64,000 nucleotides of DNA from Mycocentrospora acerina (taxonomy: Eukaryota > Ascomycota > Dothideomycetes > Pleosporales), in assembly GCA_022701365.1 (NCBI GenBank), contig JAKUHH010000150.1:1178001-1242000 (forward strand), read 5' to 3'. Position 1 is the stretch's first letter, and every line of letters begins with the position of its first letter. The notes under the pieces were generated by a model, which was given only the letters and a program-made list of their open reading frames with translations, had not been told where the DNA came from and made no database searches. Below, piece after piece: positions 10,625 through 21,435 of this stretch. The position numbers and the translations under genes are program-made.

Positions 10625-11818
10625 ATGGCACGCATCAACCTCCCGCCGCTGACCCGCGGCCTGCTTGCCGCCGTCGTCGCCTTCACCCTGCTCAACTTCA
10701 CCCTGCGGCCCCACGCCACGTGGGTCGAAAAGGTCGAGAAGCCGCTGATCAGCGTGGGCAATGGCGTGCCCTACCTCACCATTGTGCCCGGCGCATCCAT
10801 CGTCTACCCCTGGGTCTTTGCCCTGGCCACCGTCGTCGAGCAAAACGTCGTCGGCCTGCTCATCACGGGCGCAACCGTCTTCTACGGCGGCCGCTATCTG
10901 GAGCGCGCCTGGGGCTCGCACGAGTTCACAAAGTTCATTCTGTTTGTCGCCATGGTCCCCAACCTCTTGAGCTTCCTCGTCTACATTGCCGCCTTTGTGC
11001 TCACCAGGAAGCCCGCCCCGCTGTACGTCCAAGACCCCCATCTACGTCCAAGACCCCCCAATCTACACCCAAGACTCCTCCCCCTCGCTGCCCGTCTGGC
11101 CCGCTAACCCCCTCCGAGGCGCACCACAATCTCGGGCGGCATTGCCATCCAGGCTGGCTTCCTTGTTGCCTTCAAGCAGCTTGTCCCCGAGCACACCGTC
11201 GCCATTGCAAAGGGCCTGGTCCGCATGCGCGTCAAGCACTTCCCCGCCATCTTCCTCGTCGCAAACACAGTCTCAGGTATCGTGCTCGGCACCGAGACGG
11301 CCATGTTCCTCGCCTGGTTTGGCTTCATGACAGCCTGGGTCTACCTCCGCTTCTTCCGCGTCAGCCCATCCCTCTCGTCAGCCGCCACCGGCGACGGCTC
11401 CATCATCAAAGGCGACGCCTCGGACACGTTTGCCTTTGCCCACTTCTTCCCCGAGCCCATCCAAACACCCGTTGGCGCACTGGCAGAAGCCATTTACAAC
11501 TTCCTAGTCTCACTCAACCTGTGCACTCCCTTCTCCACCGAAGACGTCGATGCAGGCAACGAACAGGCGAGCGCTCGCGCAGAAGGAGGCCTGCCCAGCA
11601 TCATGAACCCCAACAGCCGTGGTGGAAGAGGTGGATCTGCACGTGCAGAGGCAGAGAGGAGACGAGCGTTGGCGCTAAAGGCACTCGATCAGCGATTGCA
11701 CGCTGCTGCTGCCCGAGCCGCACCCGCAACACTATCCGTCACTGGCCCTTCAAACATGCTAGGCGAAATGACTTATGAACCTGAACGACCAGACGCTCCC
11801 GAGAAGCCCACATCGTAA
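10625..11818 (+). CDS. TMEM115/DUF1751 rhomboid-like Golgi membrane protein
   Basis: Two exons: 10625-11022 and 11119-11818, intron 11023-11118, giving about 365 aa. The N-terminal 230 residues form a polytopic membrane region: GLLAAVVAFTLLNF, a segment around YPWVFALATVVEQNVVGLLI, FILFVAMVPNLLSFLVYIAAFVL, AIFLVANTVSGIVLG and AMFLAWFGFMTAWVYLRF. GGRYLERAWGS after TM2 and the FLAWFGFMTAWVYLRFF segment fit the DUF1751/TMEM115 family (rhomboid fold without a protease dyad), whose human member is a Golgi protein affecting retrograde traffic. The remaining C-terminal 130 residues are polar and probably cytosolic. Joining exons at L|RTTISGGIAIQAGF keeps the frame. The intron is itself built of CTACGTCCAAGACCCCC-like repeats. 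Confidence 0.82.
11023..11118 (+). repeat. Intron made of short tandem repeats
   Basis: The only intron of the TMEM115-like gene consists in its 5' half of about three units of a roughly 21-bp sequence (TACGTCCAAGACCCCC). The donor GTACGT lies inside the first unit, so the duplication may have created or multiplied splice-site-like sequence. Confidence 0.7.
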
Positions 11819-12676
11819 CCACGCATCATGACCAATGGAAGGAAATAGCGCACCGTGTGTGCTCGGGAGAGTGGCGCTTTGTCTTGATTAATCGCGAATG
11901 ATACCCTCGCGTCTGCATGTATTCTTGTATCTATCTATTCAAGTGTTCAAATGGATCCCCACTGATATCCCTTCTCCATGTTCAACAAGCAAATAAATGT
12001 GCCGCAGTCTAGATCCATGTGTAGCACGTTGTTTTGTTGCAATGTCCTCCTGACGCACCACGGCTAGCCTTGTTGCAGCAAGGTCGCGTGCTGCACATTT
12101 TTCTGCGTAACCGATACTTGGTTGTACCGTACCTCGACCTGTACACTCATCACAGTTACAAAAAGACGGCTTTATTGGATGAGGTGAGATGATCTAATCT
12201 ACATGCCTGTCACAAGCAAAACATCCTCTTTAATTGAAGTCCAATGTTTGGAATGTATACTCATTACAGTTACAATTAATACCTCTACTAGGCGAGGTGC
12301 GATGCCTGAATCTGCTCACTCATCACAGTTACAATAAACACTTCTACTGGGCAAAGGTACAATGACTTCATCTCAACACTCATCACAGTTACAATAAACA
12401 CCTCTATTGGGCGAAAGTACAATCGTTTAATCTGTACACTCATCACAGGCACAAATAAACGCCTTTACTGGACGACGTGCGATAATTCAATCGGCACACT
12501 CATCACAGTTACAGAAAATATGCCCTTACTAAATGAAATGCAACAATCCACCTCCTTTATGTCAACAGAATACATAAAGAGGCGGGCAAGACCATCACCC
12601 ATACTACCAGAACCACAAGCTACTTTGATTGTCGAGCGTCGTTTCTTTCAATTGATATACTCGCTTCCGAGTCAAC
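11819..12676. other. Intergenic region with minisatellite
   Basis: 858 bp between the TMEM115-like gene and the secreted-protein gene, both on +. The first 320 bp look like a 3' UTR and terminator; the rest is the 60-bp repeat array plus a short unique segment with GTCAACAGAATACATAAAG, which carries the downstream promoter. Confidence 0.65.
12140..12545. repeat. Degenerate 60-bp tandem repeat array, about 7 copies
   Basis: The phrase ACTCATCACAGTTACA, or close variants, starts at 12144, 12259, 12318, 12378, 12438 and 12498. A more diverged copy fills the expected position near 12203. Spacing is 58-60 bp, and the units also share AACACCTCTACTGGGCGA- and GTACAAT-like parts. The array ends about 130 bp before the small secreted protein gene. 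Confidence 0.9.
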
Positions 12677-13344
12677 ATGTTCACCCTCGTCACTCTCTCG
12701 ACCTTGCTCGTCGCCTCCGCAGTCATGGCCGCACCAAAGATTGTGCTTCAGCCGCGACTATTGCAGCAAGATGCAGTCTTCACGGCTGCAACGCCTGAGG
12801 AAGGTTTGGTTTTCTCTACTACAGTAGTCAAGAAAGATACAGTCAAGAAAGATGAACGGGCTGGTGTGCGTAGCCCACCCCGTCCCATCTCTTCAGCAGA
12901 ATGAGATGACACCACCAAAACACATCCACTCACACGTCCAGGTATACATCTGCGAACACATCAACTGGGGTGGAAAGTGCGAATACAAAGTGTCTCATCT
13001 CGGAAGTGCCCCGGAGAGCTGCGTGGAGCTCGATGGCTCTGCATCTTCACTTGGCCCAGACAAGTCTTACTACTGCATCTTCTACGAGTATGTTCCACCT
13101 TCTCTCCTTGTCTTCTAGCGTGCATGCTGATTCGCGCAGGAACGCCTTTTGCCGCTCACTCAAAAGTGATTTGTCCGATATTCTTCATGTCGCCTTCCCA
13201 GGCGAATCAAACTTGCTGGCAACATCTGCGGGCAACTGGAATGACAGAATCAGGAGTTTCAATTGCTTCAAGAATGATAGTGTGACGAGGAACCCGCTAA
13301 GGGATCAAATTGCCTCTTCTGCTAGGCTTGGACACAATAAATAA
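12677..13344 (+). CDS. Small secreted cysteine-rich protein, possibly beta/gamma-crystallin-like
   Basis: Exon 1 starts at 12677 and encodes a classic signal peptide (MFTLVTLSTLLVASAVMA, cleavage before APK). Exon 2 (12942-13087) encodes VYICEHINWGGKCEYK and a segment with C-x(15)-C spacing. Exon 3 (13140-13344) encodes ENAFCRSLKSD and NDRIRSFNCFKND. Intron 2 (13088-13139) fits perfectly. The exon 1/exon 2 join does not: strong donors near 12865-12871 are out of phase, and the only GT donor that keeps frame is weak (12809, GTTTTC), giving about 160 aa. The C-x-x-x-x-W-x-G-x-C and NDxIxSFxC elements resemble beta/gamma-crystallin-fold secreted proteins; this is tentative. It could be an effector, an inhibitor or a cell-wall protein. 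If the weak donor is wrong, the gene could carry a frameshift. Confidence 0.6.
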
Positions 13345-13861
13345 TGGAGTTTTTTTGGCGGTATTTACAGACAGGTTGGAGGATACAATGCCGAGGTTGA
13401 TGCAATTTTTTTTTAAATAAAATCTAGTCGAACAGGTCGTGCGTAAGCCAGGCACGAATGCAAAAAAGGGTATAGAATCTAATCAAACACGTCGTGTGTA
13501 AGCCCGGCACAAATGCAAGTCTTTTCAATGAATCGTCTGCATGCGGTCCGTTCATGGTCACAAGCGACATTGCTAAAAGCTGGAGAAGTTTGTCTAACTC
13601 AATGTGGTTTGGACAACCTGTGGGGAAGGCCGAGGCTCATTCACATGTCGCGAACGCAGCTTCAAACACCTGCTTCGAACGTCGCAAGAGCCTCACACTA
13701 AGACGCATGTCTGCAAAGACGTTGGCAACATCTTCTTTGACCCAACTCCATCGCAGCACATCGTGCCTGGTTTACATCTCACCAGCCTGCGTCCGTCGTG
13801 TCGCTCCGCAACCCTCCGCGTGCTCGCCGGTTGACAGGCCCATGCCTCTCCCATAGTAGTC
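13345..13861. other. Intergenic region with 55-bp duplication
   Basis: 517 bp between the secreted-protein gene and the ABC transporter. Contains poly-T near 13406 and the 55-bp direct duplication at 13421-13520. No gene recognised. Confidence 0.6.
13421..13520. repeat. 55-bp direct duplication (2 copies, diverged)
   Basis: AATCTAGTCGAACAGGTCG at 13421 recurs as AATCTAATCAAACACGTCG at 13476, and both continue into GTAAGCC-GGCAC-AATGCAA. Most of the differences are C/T or G/A transitions. Confidence 0.85.
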
Positions 13862-16177
13862 ATGGCCGTTCTGTCAAAACCGCAGCACTTCTCCAGCGCA
13901 TCCTTAAAATCAGTCGTCAGCGACCTCACATCCCTCTATCTCCAACACCGAACCCGCATCTCACGCGCCGTCTACCTCACCCTCTTTGTCGCACTCATAA
14001 ATCGTATACGCAATGCCATCGCCGAGCAAAAGGCTGCGTCGCTGCGTCGCGCAACCTCCAAGACTCCCAAGGAAGGCGACGGACGCAAAAAGGTCGAGCT
14101 GAACCGCGAATTTTTCAAGAACTTGTTGCGCTTGTTAAAGATTTGCATACCGGGGTGGAAGAGCAAGGAGCTTAGGTTGATCATCAGCCATAGCATATTC
14201 TTGGTGCTCAGAACGATGATCAGCTTGTATGTTGCAGAACTGGATGGCCGGCTGGTTAGCAGTCTTGTAAGGGGAAAGGGCAAGGACTTCTTGAAGGGGC
14301 TGCTTTGGTGGATGACAGTTGCTATTCCCGCAACTTTTACGAATTCCATGGTGTGTTATTCTAATCTACGTGTGTTTGCAGAAGACGCAGACAATAGCCG
14401 TCCAACTGTTGGAACTGACAAAAATAGCTCTCCTACCACCAGTGCAAGCTCTCGCTACAATACAGAACGCGCCTTACAAACTACATTCACAACAAATACC
14501 TCTCGCAAATGACCTTCTACACGCTCTCCGCCCTCGACGATCGCATCAAGAACGCTGATCAGCTCATCACGGTTGACGTGGCAAAATTCGCAAACAGTCT
14601 GGCAGAACTGTACTCGAACCTTGCGAAGCCCGTACTTGACATCATAATATACAACTATTCGCTGTCCCGCAGTGTGGGTGGCGAAGGTCTCTTCTTCATG
14701 AGTTTGCTTGTCCAGGTCTCTGCAAACGTCATGCGTGCGCTCACTCCGCCCTTTGGGAAATATGTTGCCGATGAGGCGCGGCTCGAGGGCGAGTTTAGGT
14801 TCCAGCATTCGCGGCTGATTGATTACAGCGAAGAGGTGGCACTGTACCACGGACATGAGGCGGAGAAAGACACACTAGACAAGGGGTATTTCACGCTCAT
14901 CAAACATGTGAACCGGATATTGAGAAGACGGCTATATCACGGCGTCATGGAAGACTTTGTGATCAAGTACTTCTGGGGTGCTTTGGGGTTGATGCTTTGC
15001 AGTGTGCCGGTATTCTTCACTGTACCAGGAACCAACTCGAATAGCATGGGGGATCGCACAGAGAGTTCGTCTCTTCTCTTGCGTCTACTTGAAATATCTG
15101 CTAATCATCTTCCACAGGCTTCGTCACAAACCGTCGCATGCTCCTCATGTCTTCAGACGCTTTCGGCCGCGTCATGTTCTCCTACAAAGAAATTACCGAG
15201 CTTGCGGGCTACACATCACGCGTCTCCACACTTCTCGACGTCATCGACGATATTCAAGCTGGCCGCTTCGAAAAGAATCTCGTCTCTTCCGCCGATACCG
15301 AAGAAAACGCCGCCGTGCTTCGCGGGCGCGGCACCGTCACCGAGGGCACAGACATTGAGTTCATCGACGTACCCATTGTCTCACCCAACGGCGACGTCCT
15401 CGTCCGTGCATTGTCCTTTAGTGTAAAGCCAGGTGACCACCTCCTCATCGTTGGACCCAACGGCTGCGGAAAGTCCAGCCTGTTCCGCATCCTCGGCGGC
15501 CTGTGGCCCGTCTACGGCGGCAAAGTCAGAAAACCACCATTCGAAGACATCTTTTACATCCCCCAGCGTCCATATCTCTCCCGCGGCAGCTTGCGCCAGC
15601 AGATCATCTACCCCGATAACCTACGCGAAATGCGCGACAAGGGAATCACAGACGCAGACCTATATTCCATCTTGTCTGTCGTGGAGATCGAGTCCATTGT
15701 CGACCGTCCCGGAGGCTGGGACGCAGAGCAAGAATGGACAGACGTGCTATCTGGCGGACTGCAGCAGCGAGTCGCCATGGCAAGGCTATTCTACCACCGC
15801 CCCCGCTACGCCATCCTGGATGAATGCACATCCTCCGTCACACTGGAGATTGAAAAAGTCATGTACGACGAGGCGAAGCGGTTGGGAATCACGCTCATGA
15901 CTGTAAGCCACCGGAGGAGTCTGTGGAAGTATCACGAGAAGATTCTGCAGTTTGACGGGCAGGGAAAGTACGTCTTCACCAAGCTGGACGCAGAGAGGAG
16001 GTTGGAGCTTGAAGAGTAAGTCGTTCCGCTTCTTCCTTATTTCTCACTTGACGCGTTGGTCGGTGCCTTGTCGAGATATACATACTAACACGAAGTAGTG
16101 AGAAGGAAGATATTGAGCTTCAGTTACGCGCCGTGCCGGACATCGAACAGAGGATTGCGGAACTCATGTCCTCGTGA
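13862..16177 (+). CDS. PXA2: Peroxisomal ABC half-transporter (ABCD/ALD family, Pxa2-like)
   Basis: Four exons: 13862-14350, 14428-15064, 15118-16015 and 16099-16177, giving about 700 aa. Half-transporters of this family pair with a partner to import long-chain acyl-CoA into peroxisomes for beta-oxidation. The N-terminal half is the transmembrane domain, containing FGKYVADEARLEGEFRFQHS and EEVALYHGHEAEKDTL, which is typical of ABCD proteins. The C-terminal half is one nucleotide-binding domain with Walker A GPNGCGKSS, Q-loop region IPQRPYLSRGSLRQQIIYP, signature LSGGLQQRVAMAR, Walker B YAILDECTS and the switch His in TVSHRRSLWKYH. Exon 2 begins LSYHQCKLSLQYRTR, which fixes the first acceptor (14427). 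The last exon encodes the C-terminal coiled tail. Length is normal for a half-transporter. Pxa2 rather than Pxa1 is a judgement from overall sequence. Confidence 0.9.
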
Positions 16178-17853
16178 TAGAGCTCCAAGAGGGGGGAGGG
16201 GAGGGAGGAGGAAATGGATGGTTGTCAGCATACACGGATAGAATTACAATTTTTCTCACTCGTGGTGTATCACCACTACAATGTATTTCACTCTCTCACA
16301 CACACTAGGCCCTGTGTTTCGTCATATTCTGTTCTTTCCCCATGTCCACTCTCCCGTCATGGCCTACAACTCAATAGTCATCTTTACTCGTGAATTGCAG
16401 CGATCCATCTACCCCACGTTTCTTTTCAACGCAAGAAAAATACTCCTTTCCTAATGTGTATGAGATTTACCTAAACAAGGACATTTACCACTGATTAACA
16501 TATGTTCATATCTCAAAGTAATTGAACATATAAACTGTTATACCACCATTCTCTTTTTTTTTATTTCACAACTGTCGCGTATTGTACAGTCATCATCATC
16601 ATCATCATCATCATCACCGCCGACTCCAACGCATTCGGCACTTTTTCTTTCATTGGAATTAGAGTAAATAAAATTAAATCAAGGTAGTCGGATCAGCGGG
16701 TACGTGTACATATTGAATGCGTAGATGAATCTGGATGCTTCGATGACGCAGGCGTGGTGCAATTTCCAAGTGAGGCGGAGCGGGGGGTCGGCGGTGGTGG
16801 GATTTAGCGTTGGGAGCTAGCGTTGAGAGTTGGGAGTTGGGAAGTTGGAATGGCAGGGAGAGAGGGTGGGCTGGGCAAAAGGAGAGGGGGGGATCTAGAC
16901 TGGACTTTTTGAAGAAGAAAAAAAAACCCCCCCTTTCGCGAGGCTGGATGTGGAGGGAACTTTCAACTTCATGTTAGCGTTGGCGATGGGGATAGGGCAG
17001 GTGATGGATTAACCCCCCCCCCCCCTTTTTTTTTAAAACCGCCAAACTGTTGCTAATTTATTTGTCTTCGCGTGTGGAGTGAAGGCGTTGTTTGGTTGCT
17101 ACGTCTGTGTGGCATTCATGGTGTGTTAGTGAATTTTTCTTTTGCGAGGGAGGATGTTTGGAGGTTTGGAAGGGAAGATGGACATTTTTCAGAGGTTTAC
17201 GTGGAACGAGTGATGTTTTGGGATGTAATGAGATTGTGGCAGTATGTGAAGGGTGTGAGTCGCCGTTAAAGTCTAATCTTTTAGGTGGTTGTAACCCGAA
17301 AAGGCTACATAGTGGGCTTCAAACAAAGGTACTGCAAATGTGACGTTTTAGATGACGTTTAATGACAGTTCGCTTATCTCCACAGTGAGACGATATGAGG
17401 CGACATGAGCCGACGTGAGGCGATATGCCAGATCTGCATCATAATTGGGTTCACCGTTGGGCTGACTGACGCTAATTTATTTAGCGGCGGATCTAGCCGT
17501 AGAGTAGTTCACCCGAGTGGCTGGCGGCATATGTCCGAGCTAAAGCCAGCCAAGACATGGAGCTTGGAAAGGGCGACTTTCCCCCTCAGACCTTCCTTTC
17601 TCTCCAACATCCACCACAGGTAGATACTTTGCAGTTGCACCACCACAACTGCACATTCTAAACGCGTTGCTTCTGCGTACTTTTTGCTTTGCTACTGCTG
17701 CTTTTTGTGGCCCCTGCTTTCTCCCCTGTGTTCGCAAGCAATTGCACCACAACACACCTCCTTGCTCACTGCGACGCGTCCGGGACGTGTTCGCCAGCTG
17801 CACTCGACACACCTTCTACCGAGTCACCAGCGACTGACAACTTCTACATCGCA
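16178..17853. other. Long intergenic region upstream of dynactin gene
   Basis: About 1.7 kb. Contains a CAT trinucleotide repeat (16590-16615), poly-A/poly-C runs (16917-16933) and a C13/T8 run (17013-17034). The open frame of the dynactin gene extends upstream of 17854 but is not conserved-looking there. No independent gene supported. Confidence 0.6.
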
Positions 17854-20800
17854 ATGGCCGCCACATACAAAGTTGGCCAGACGGTCGAAACATTAGCCCA
17901 GCAGCAAGGCATCATCCAGTATGTCGGACCTATCCATGTCTCTGATGGCATGTGGTATGGCATAGAACTCAGCACGCCCACTGGAAAAAATGACGGATCA
18001 GTTCGTGGCGAGCGGTACTTTCAATGTCCTCCACACCATGGTCTCTTCGTCAAGGAAGCCAACATCCAGAGGGTCGTCGCTGTAGCACCACCACCACCAT
18101 CAACCCCGAAACCTGCTGCTAGACCCAAGTCATATGCTCCTACCACATCTGCTGCAAAGCCACGGTCTTCTAGTATTGTTTCAAAGCGTCAGTCGGTAGC
18201 TCCTGCTCCACCTCGGGCTCCTCTGCGAGCACCAGTTAGGAAACCCAGTATTGCCAGCTCCATAGCCACTACGACCACTGATGGTCCACCAAGACTTTCC
18301 AGAACTAGCAGTTCTAGTGTAGTCCCGACAACTTCGGAGAGTTCCTTGAGGTCCTCGAGACCGAGCAATGCCGACGCTCTTCAGATTAAGATCCAGCACC
18401 TGGAAAAGCAACATGTCGACAATCAGGAACGCCTGAGGGAACTTGCACTGATCAAGGATGAGCGTGATAAGTTCAATGGCATCATCCAGAGACTCACGGC
18501 GAAGCTTCAGACGCAGCATCAAGAGGCACAGCAATTCAAAGAGCAAATTACCATTTTCCAGGCGGAAAATCAAAAATTCTCCAAAACTCAACAAGAACAA
18601 GAGGATCTCTACGAAATTGCATGCTTAGACAAGGAAATGGCTGAGGAAAAGGCGGAGCAATTTGAGGCAGAGAGGGATTCACTGCGTGCCCAAGTTGAAG
18701 AGCGAGATCTTGAGCTCGAAATTCTGCGGTCGGAAGCTGAGCTTCTAACAACCGACATGAGCGAAGAGGAGAAGGAAGCTGCCGGGTTTTACCGCCTACA
18801 ACTTGAGAACGATCGCCTGCGAGAAGCGCTAATCATGCTTAAGGAGCTGACTGAGGAAAGAGAGCAAGAACTCAAGGACCGCATCTCGGAGCTTGAAGAC
18901 GACAGCACACACTTGGAGTCAATCAAGCTTGAGAATTCAAGTCTTTTGGGCCGCGTCCAGACATCAGAAGCTGTTGTTCAAGACCTTCGGCAACAGATTG
19001 ACGCCGCCAACGAATGGGAAGAGCTTTTGGAAGATCTCTCTGCCAAGAATCAGAACCTCGAAGAGAAGACAATTGAGCAAGATCTTGTCATCAAGGATCT
19101 TGAGAGTCTGAGAGAGCTGAATGAGGAACTTGAGCTCCAGCGGATGGAGGAAGCAGATGAGATGCGTGCAGAGCTCGACGCTAAGGACAGTGAGCTTGCG
19201 GAACATCTCCAGCACCTTCTGGATCAGACTGCGATTATTGAAGAGCGTGACGAGATGATTTCAAAATACCGCGATTTGCTCTACGACCTGCAATCTCGAC
19301 TAGCTGATGCCGAATCATCAAGGACCATGACCGACACTCAAGTCAAGGAAACTACCGGCCGCTTCAACCAAGTCATGGAAATGAACAGGCGACTCCGCGC
19401 AGCAAACGTCCACGCGACCAAGAAGGAGATTTCTGCTCAGCTTGACAAACTGAGGGCCGACGAGGTGACTGAGAAGCTTGATGTCTGGATTGAAGTTGGA
19501 TCAGAGGAGTTTGCCAACGGCGAGTCTACCAAGGCCTACTTCACTGCGAAGAGGATCTCTTTCAAGGCTTCGCTTCTCAGCTCGCTTTTGGCTGCTAACG
19601 ATCGTGACATGAGCCATAACGGAGGCCTTGATGAAGCACTCGCCCGTCTCTCTTGCGCTGAAGCCACATACCATCTCGCGAACATCAAAAATGGAAGTGA
19701 GCGCCTCTGGTCAGCCATGGCAGTCTCTCCGCTGCCGCGATTCGCCAGTTTCGGTCCCTCGCATCAAGAGATCATCGCGGTTGAAAAGGTACTGGATCAG
19801 AGCCTCGGCGCACTGAAAGCAGACGAAGTCAACTATTCTGACTTGGCCGGAACGTTTGGTCGCGCCACTAAGATTCAGGAAGCTGTTCTCCAAGGTCATC
19901 TCGAGGCTTTGGCAGCTGTACCTGAAGACGAAATCTGGTCTCGATCTCACTCCATCACCGCGAGCTTGGGCTTTCTGGACGCCAACTTTGGAGTAGTTAA
20001 TACACTTTTGGTCTTCCTGACAACGACCAATGAAGGACTCGCTGAGCAAGCATCGGATGTTCTGGAGCGCTTCAAGTCGCCAGCAGCTACCTGCAGCAAG
20101 GCTTTGGTCGCTGCGAACAAGCTGGCCACACTCATTGAGAATCACCGCAACGACGCCATGTATCCTGACTACCTAACTGGCCTGGGAGAGATTGTTCAAG
20201 AGGACGCATATCTAGCCCAGGTTGCGACCGAAGCTTCACAATGGGCGATCAAGGCGGTGAAGATTGTCTCTGAAGCCTTTAACCCAGACGTCACATTGCC
20301 TAGACTTGACTGTGATCTCGCCAACCTCTTGCACTTTTACTGGGGCAATGGCATGTCGGAAATCAACACTGTTACCTCTACCCTTGGCGATTGGATTGAC
20401 TTTGCATCTGACCTGAAGCACAACGTCGAGATTGCACATGGGCCCGCGCCATGGACAGAGAAAGCTAGAGAGGTTGAATCCCAGCGAAAGGGGCATGAGT
20501 CGGCCTTGGAGCGCTTGGAAACTCTAACAGCTGAACATCAAGCCACGCACATTCGCCTTCTTGAGCGCCAGACAACCATTGAGACAAAGGAGCTCGAGAT
20601 TGAGCACTTGCTCAAGCGGAACGAGGAGGCTTCGCTGCGGATTGAAGACCTTGAGCGACTTGACCGCGAGCACACGGCAGTCCACGAAGAAATCCAGCGT
20701 CTGCAGTCGCAAGTCCGAGGCCAGACCCTCGAGATTGAGACGCTACTGGAGCGTATCGCCCACTCGGAGCGAAATGAGGAAATTGAGCGACAGTCGAACC

Positions 20801-21435
20801 CTTCGGCTTTGGTGGGAGGACAAGAAGTAGCGGAGCCAGCCATGACGCAGGCAAACCCTCCCGCCGGCTTCGCAGCGCTCATCACGGCCCTTCAGGATGA
20901 GAATCATTGGCTGCGTCAAAAGGAGCATGCAGTCATGCTCAACCGGAACCTCAGCGGCATTTTTGCCAACAAGAAGGGCGATGCTTCGCCTTGGGAGCAA
21001 GAGTGGGCTGATCGTCTGCACAATGCTGCGAACAAGATGCTCGGCGCGCCATTTATCAGCGAGGAGACGACGCCTCCACAAACACCGTTGAGAGCGTCCA
21101 AGCAAGGTAATGATGTGCTTGACGCCGAGTTTGAGCTTGGCACACCAGACGCCGAGTGCACGCCACTCCCCTTCCACGAGCTGCGATCCAGTCGATTTAA
21201 GCGGTCGCTCCCCGGTCTCAGCCCGATTCAGACGTCATTTAGCTGGCAGCCTTTGTCCGCTACATACGAGCCGAATTTGTCCGAGCTTGAGCGAGACAGC
21301 CTGATGGACTTGTCTCCTATTGCGGAGGAGTTTAGCGCGGAGATGACGGCAGCTTTGGAGAGTTTCAGTGAGATTGTGTTGCCAAGCCGAGGTGGAGAGG
21401 ACTTTGGCAGCAGCAGTTTTGATTACCTAGTGTAG
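17854..21435 (+). CDS. DCTN1: Dynactin large subunit p150-Glued
   Basis: Single exon, about 1193 aa from ATG 17854 (GCAATGGC); an upstream in-frame ATG-like extension (from 17689) precedes the conserved start MAATYKVGQTVET and is probably 5' UTR. Dynactin links dynein to cargo and microtubule plus ends and drives nuclear migration in hyphae. Domains: CAP-Gly (about residues 20-70: GMWYGIEL, GKNDGSVRGERYFQC, HHGLFVKEANI), a Ser/Pro/basic microtubule-binding linker (about 75-170), a long coiled coil (about 175-540), the conserved dynactin domain in the middle, and a second coiled coil (about 880-1010) before a low-complexity C-terminus. GKNDG is the EB1/CLIP-binding signature. Length matches fungal p150 (about 1200-1300 aa). 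Confidence 0.95.
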   Translation: MAATYKVGQTVETLAQQQGIIQYVGPIHVSDGMWYGIELSTPTGKNDGSVRGERYFQCPPHHGLFVKEANIQRVVAVAPPPPSTPKPAARPKSYAPTTSAAKPRSSSIVSKRQSVAPAPPRAPLRAPVRKPSIASSIATTTTDGPPRLSRTSSSSVVPTTSESSLRSSRPSNADALQIKIQHLEKQHVDNQERLRELALIKDERDKFNGIIQRLTAKLQTQHQEAQQFKEQITIFQAENQKFSKTQQEQEDLYEIACLDKEMAEEKAEQFEAERDSLRAQVEERDLELEILRSEAELLTTDMSEEEKEAAGFYRLQLENDRLREALIMLKELTEEREQELKDRISELEDDSTHLESIKLENSSLLGRVQTSEAVVQDLRQQIDAANEWEELLEDLSAKNQNLEEKTIEQDLVIKDLESLRELNEELELQRMEEADEMRAELDAKDSELAEHLQHLLDQTAIIEERDEMISKYRDLLYDLQSRLADAESSRTMTDTQVKETTGRFNQVMEMNRRLRAANVHATKKEISAQLDKLRADEVTEKLDVWIEVGSEEFANGESTKAYFTAKRISFKASLLSSLLAANDRDMSHNGGLDEALARLSCAEATYHLANIKNGSERLWSAMAVSPLPRFASFGPSHQEIIAVEKVLDQSLGALKADEVNYSDLAGTFGRATKIQEAVLQGHLEALAAVPEDEIWSRSHSITASLGFLDANFGVVNTLLVFLTTTNEGLAEQASDVLERFKSPAATCSKALVAANKLATLIENHRNDAMYPDYLTGLGEIVQEDAYLAQVATEASQWAIKAVKIVSEAFNPDVTLPRLDCDLANLLHFYWGNGMSEINTVTSTLGDWIDFASDLKHNVEIAHGPAPWTEKAREVESQRKGHESALERLETLTAEHQATHIRLLERQTTIETKELEIEHLLKRNEEASLRIEDLERLDREHTAVHEEIQRLQSQVRGQTLEIETLLERIAHSERNEEIERQSNPSALVGGQEVAEPAMTQANPPAGFAALITALQDENHWLRQKEHAVMLNRNLSGIFANKKGDASPWEQEWADRLHNAANKMLGAPFISEETTPPQTPLRASKQGNDVLDAEFELGTPDAECTPLPFHELRSSRFKRSLPGLSPIQTSFSWQPLSATYEPNLSELERDSLMDLSPIAEEFSAEMTAALESFSEIVLPSRGGEDFGSSSFDYLV

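Noticed and set aside
17689..17853. N-terminal extension of the dynactin reading frame (55 codons)
   Set aside because: Looks like a hydrophobic leader, but p150 is cytosolic and its conserved N-terminus begins at MAATYKVGQ (17854) with a better start context.
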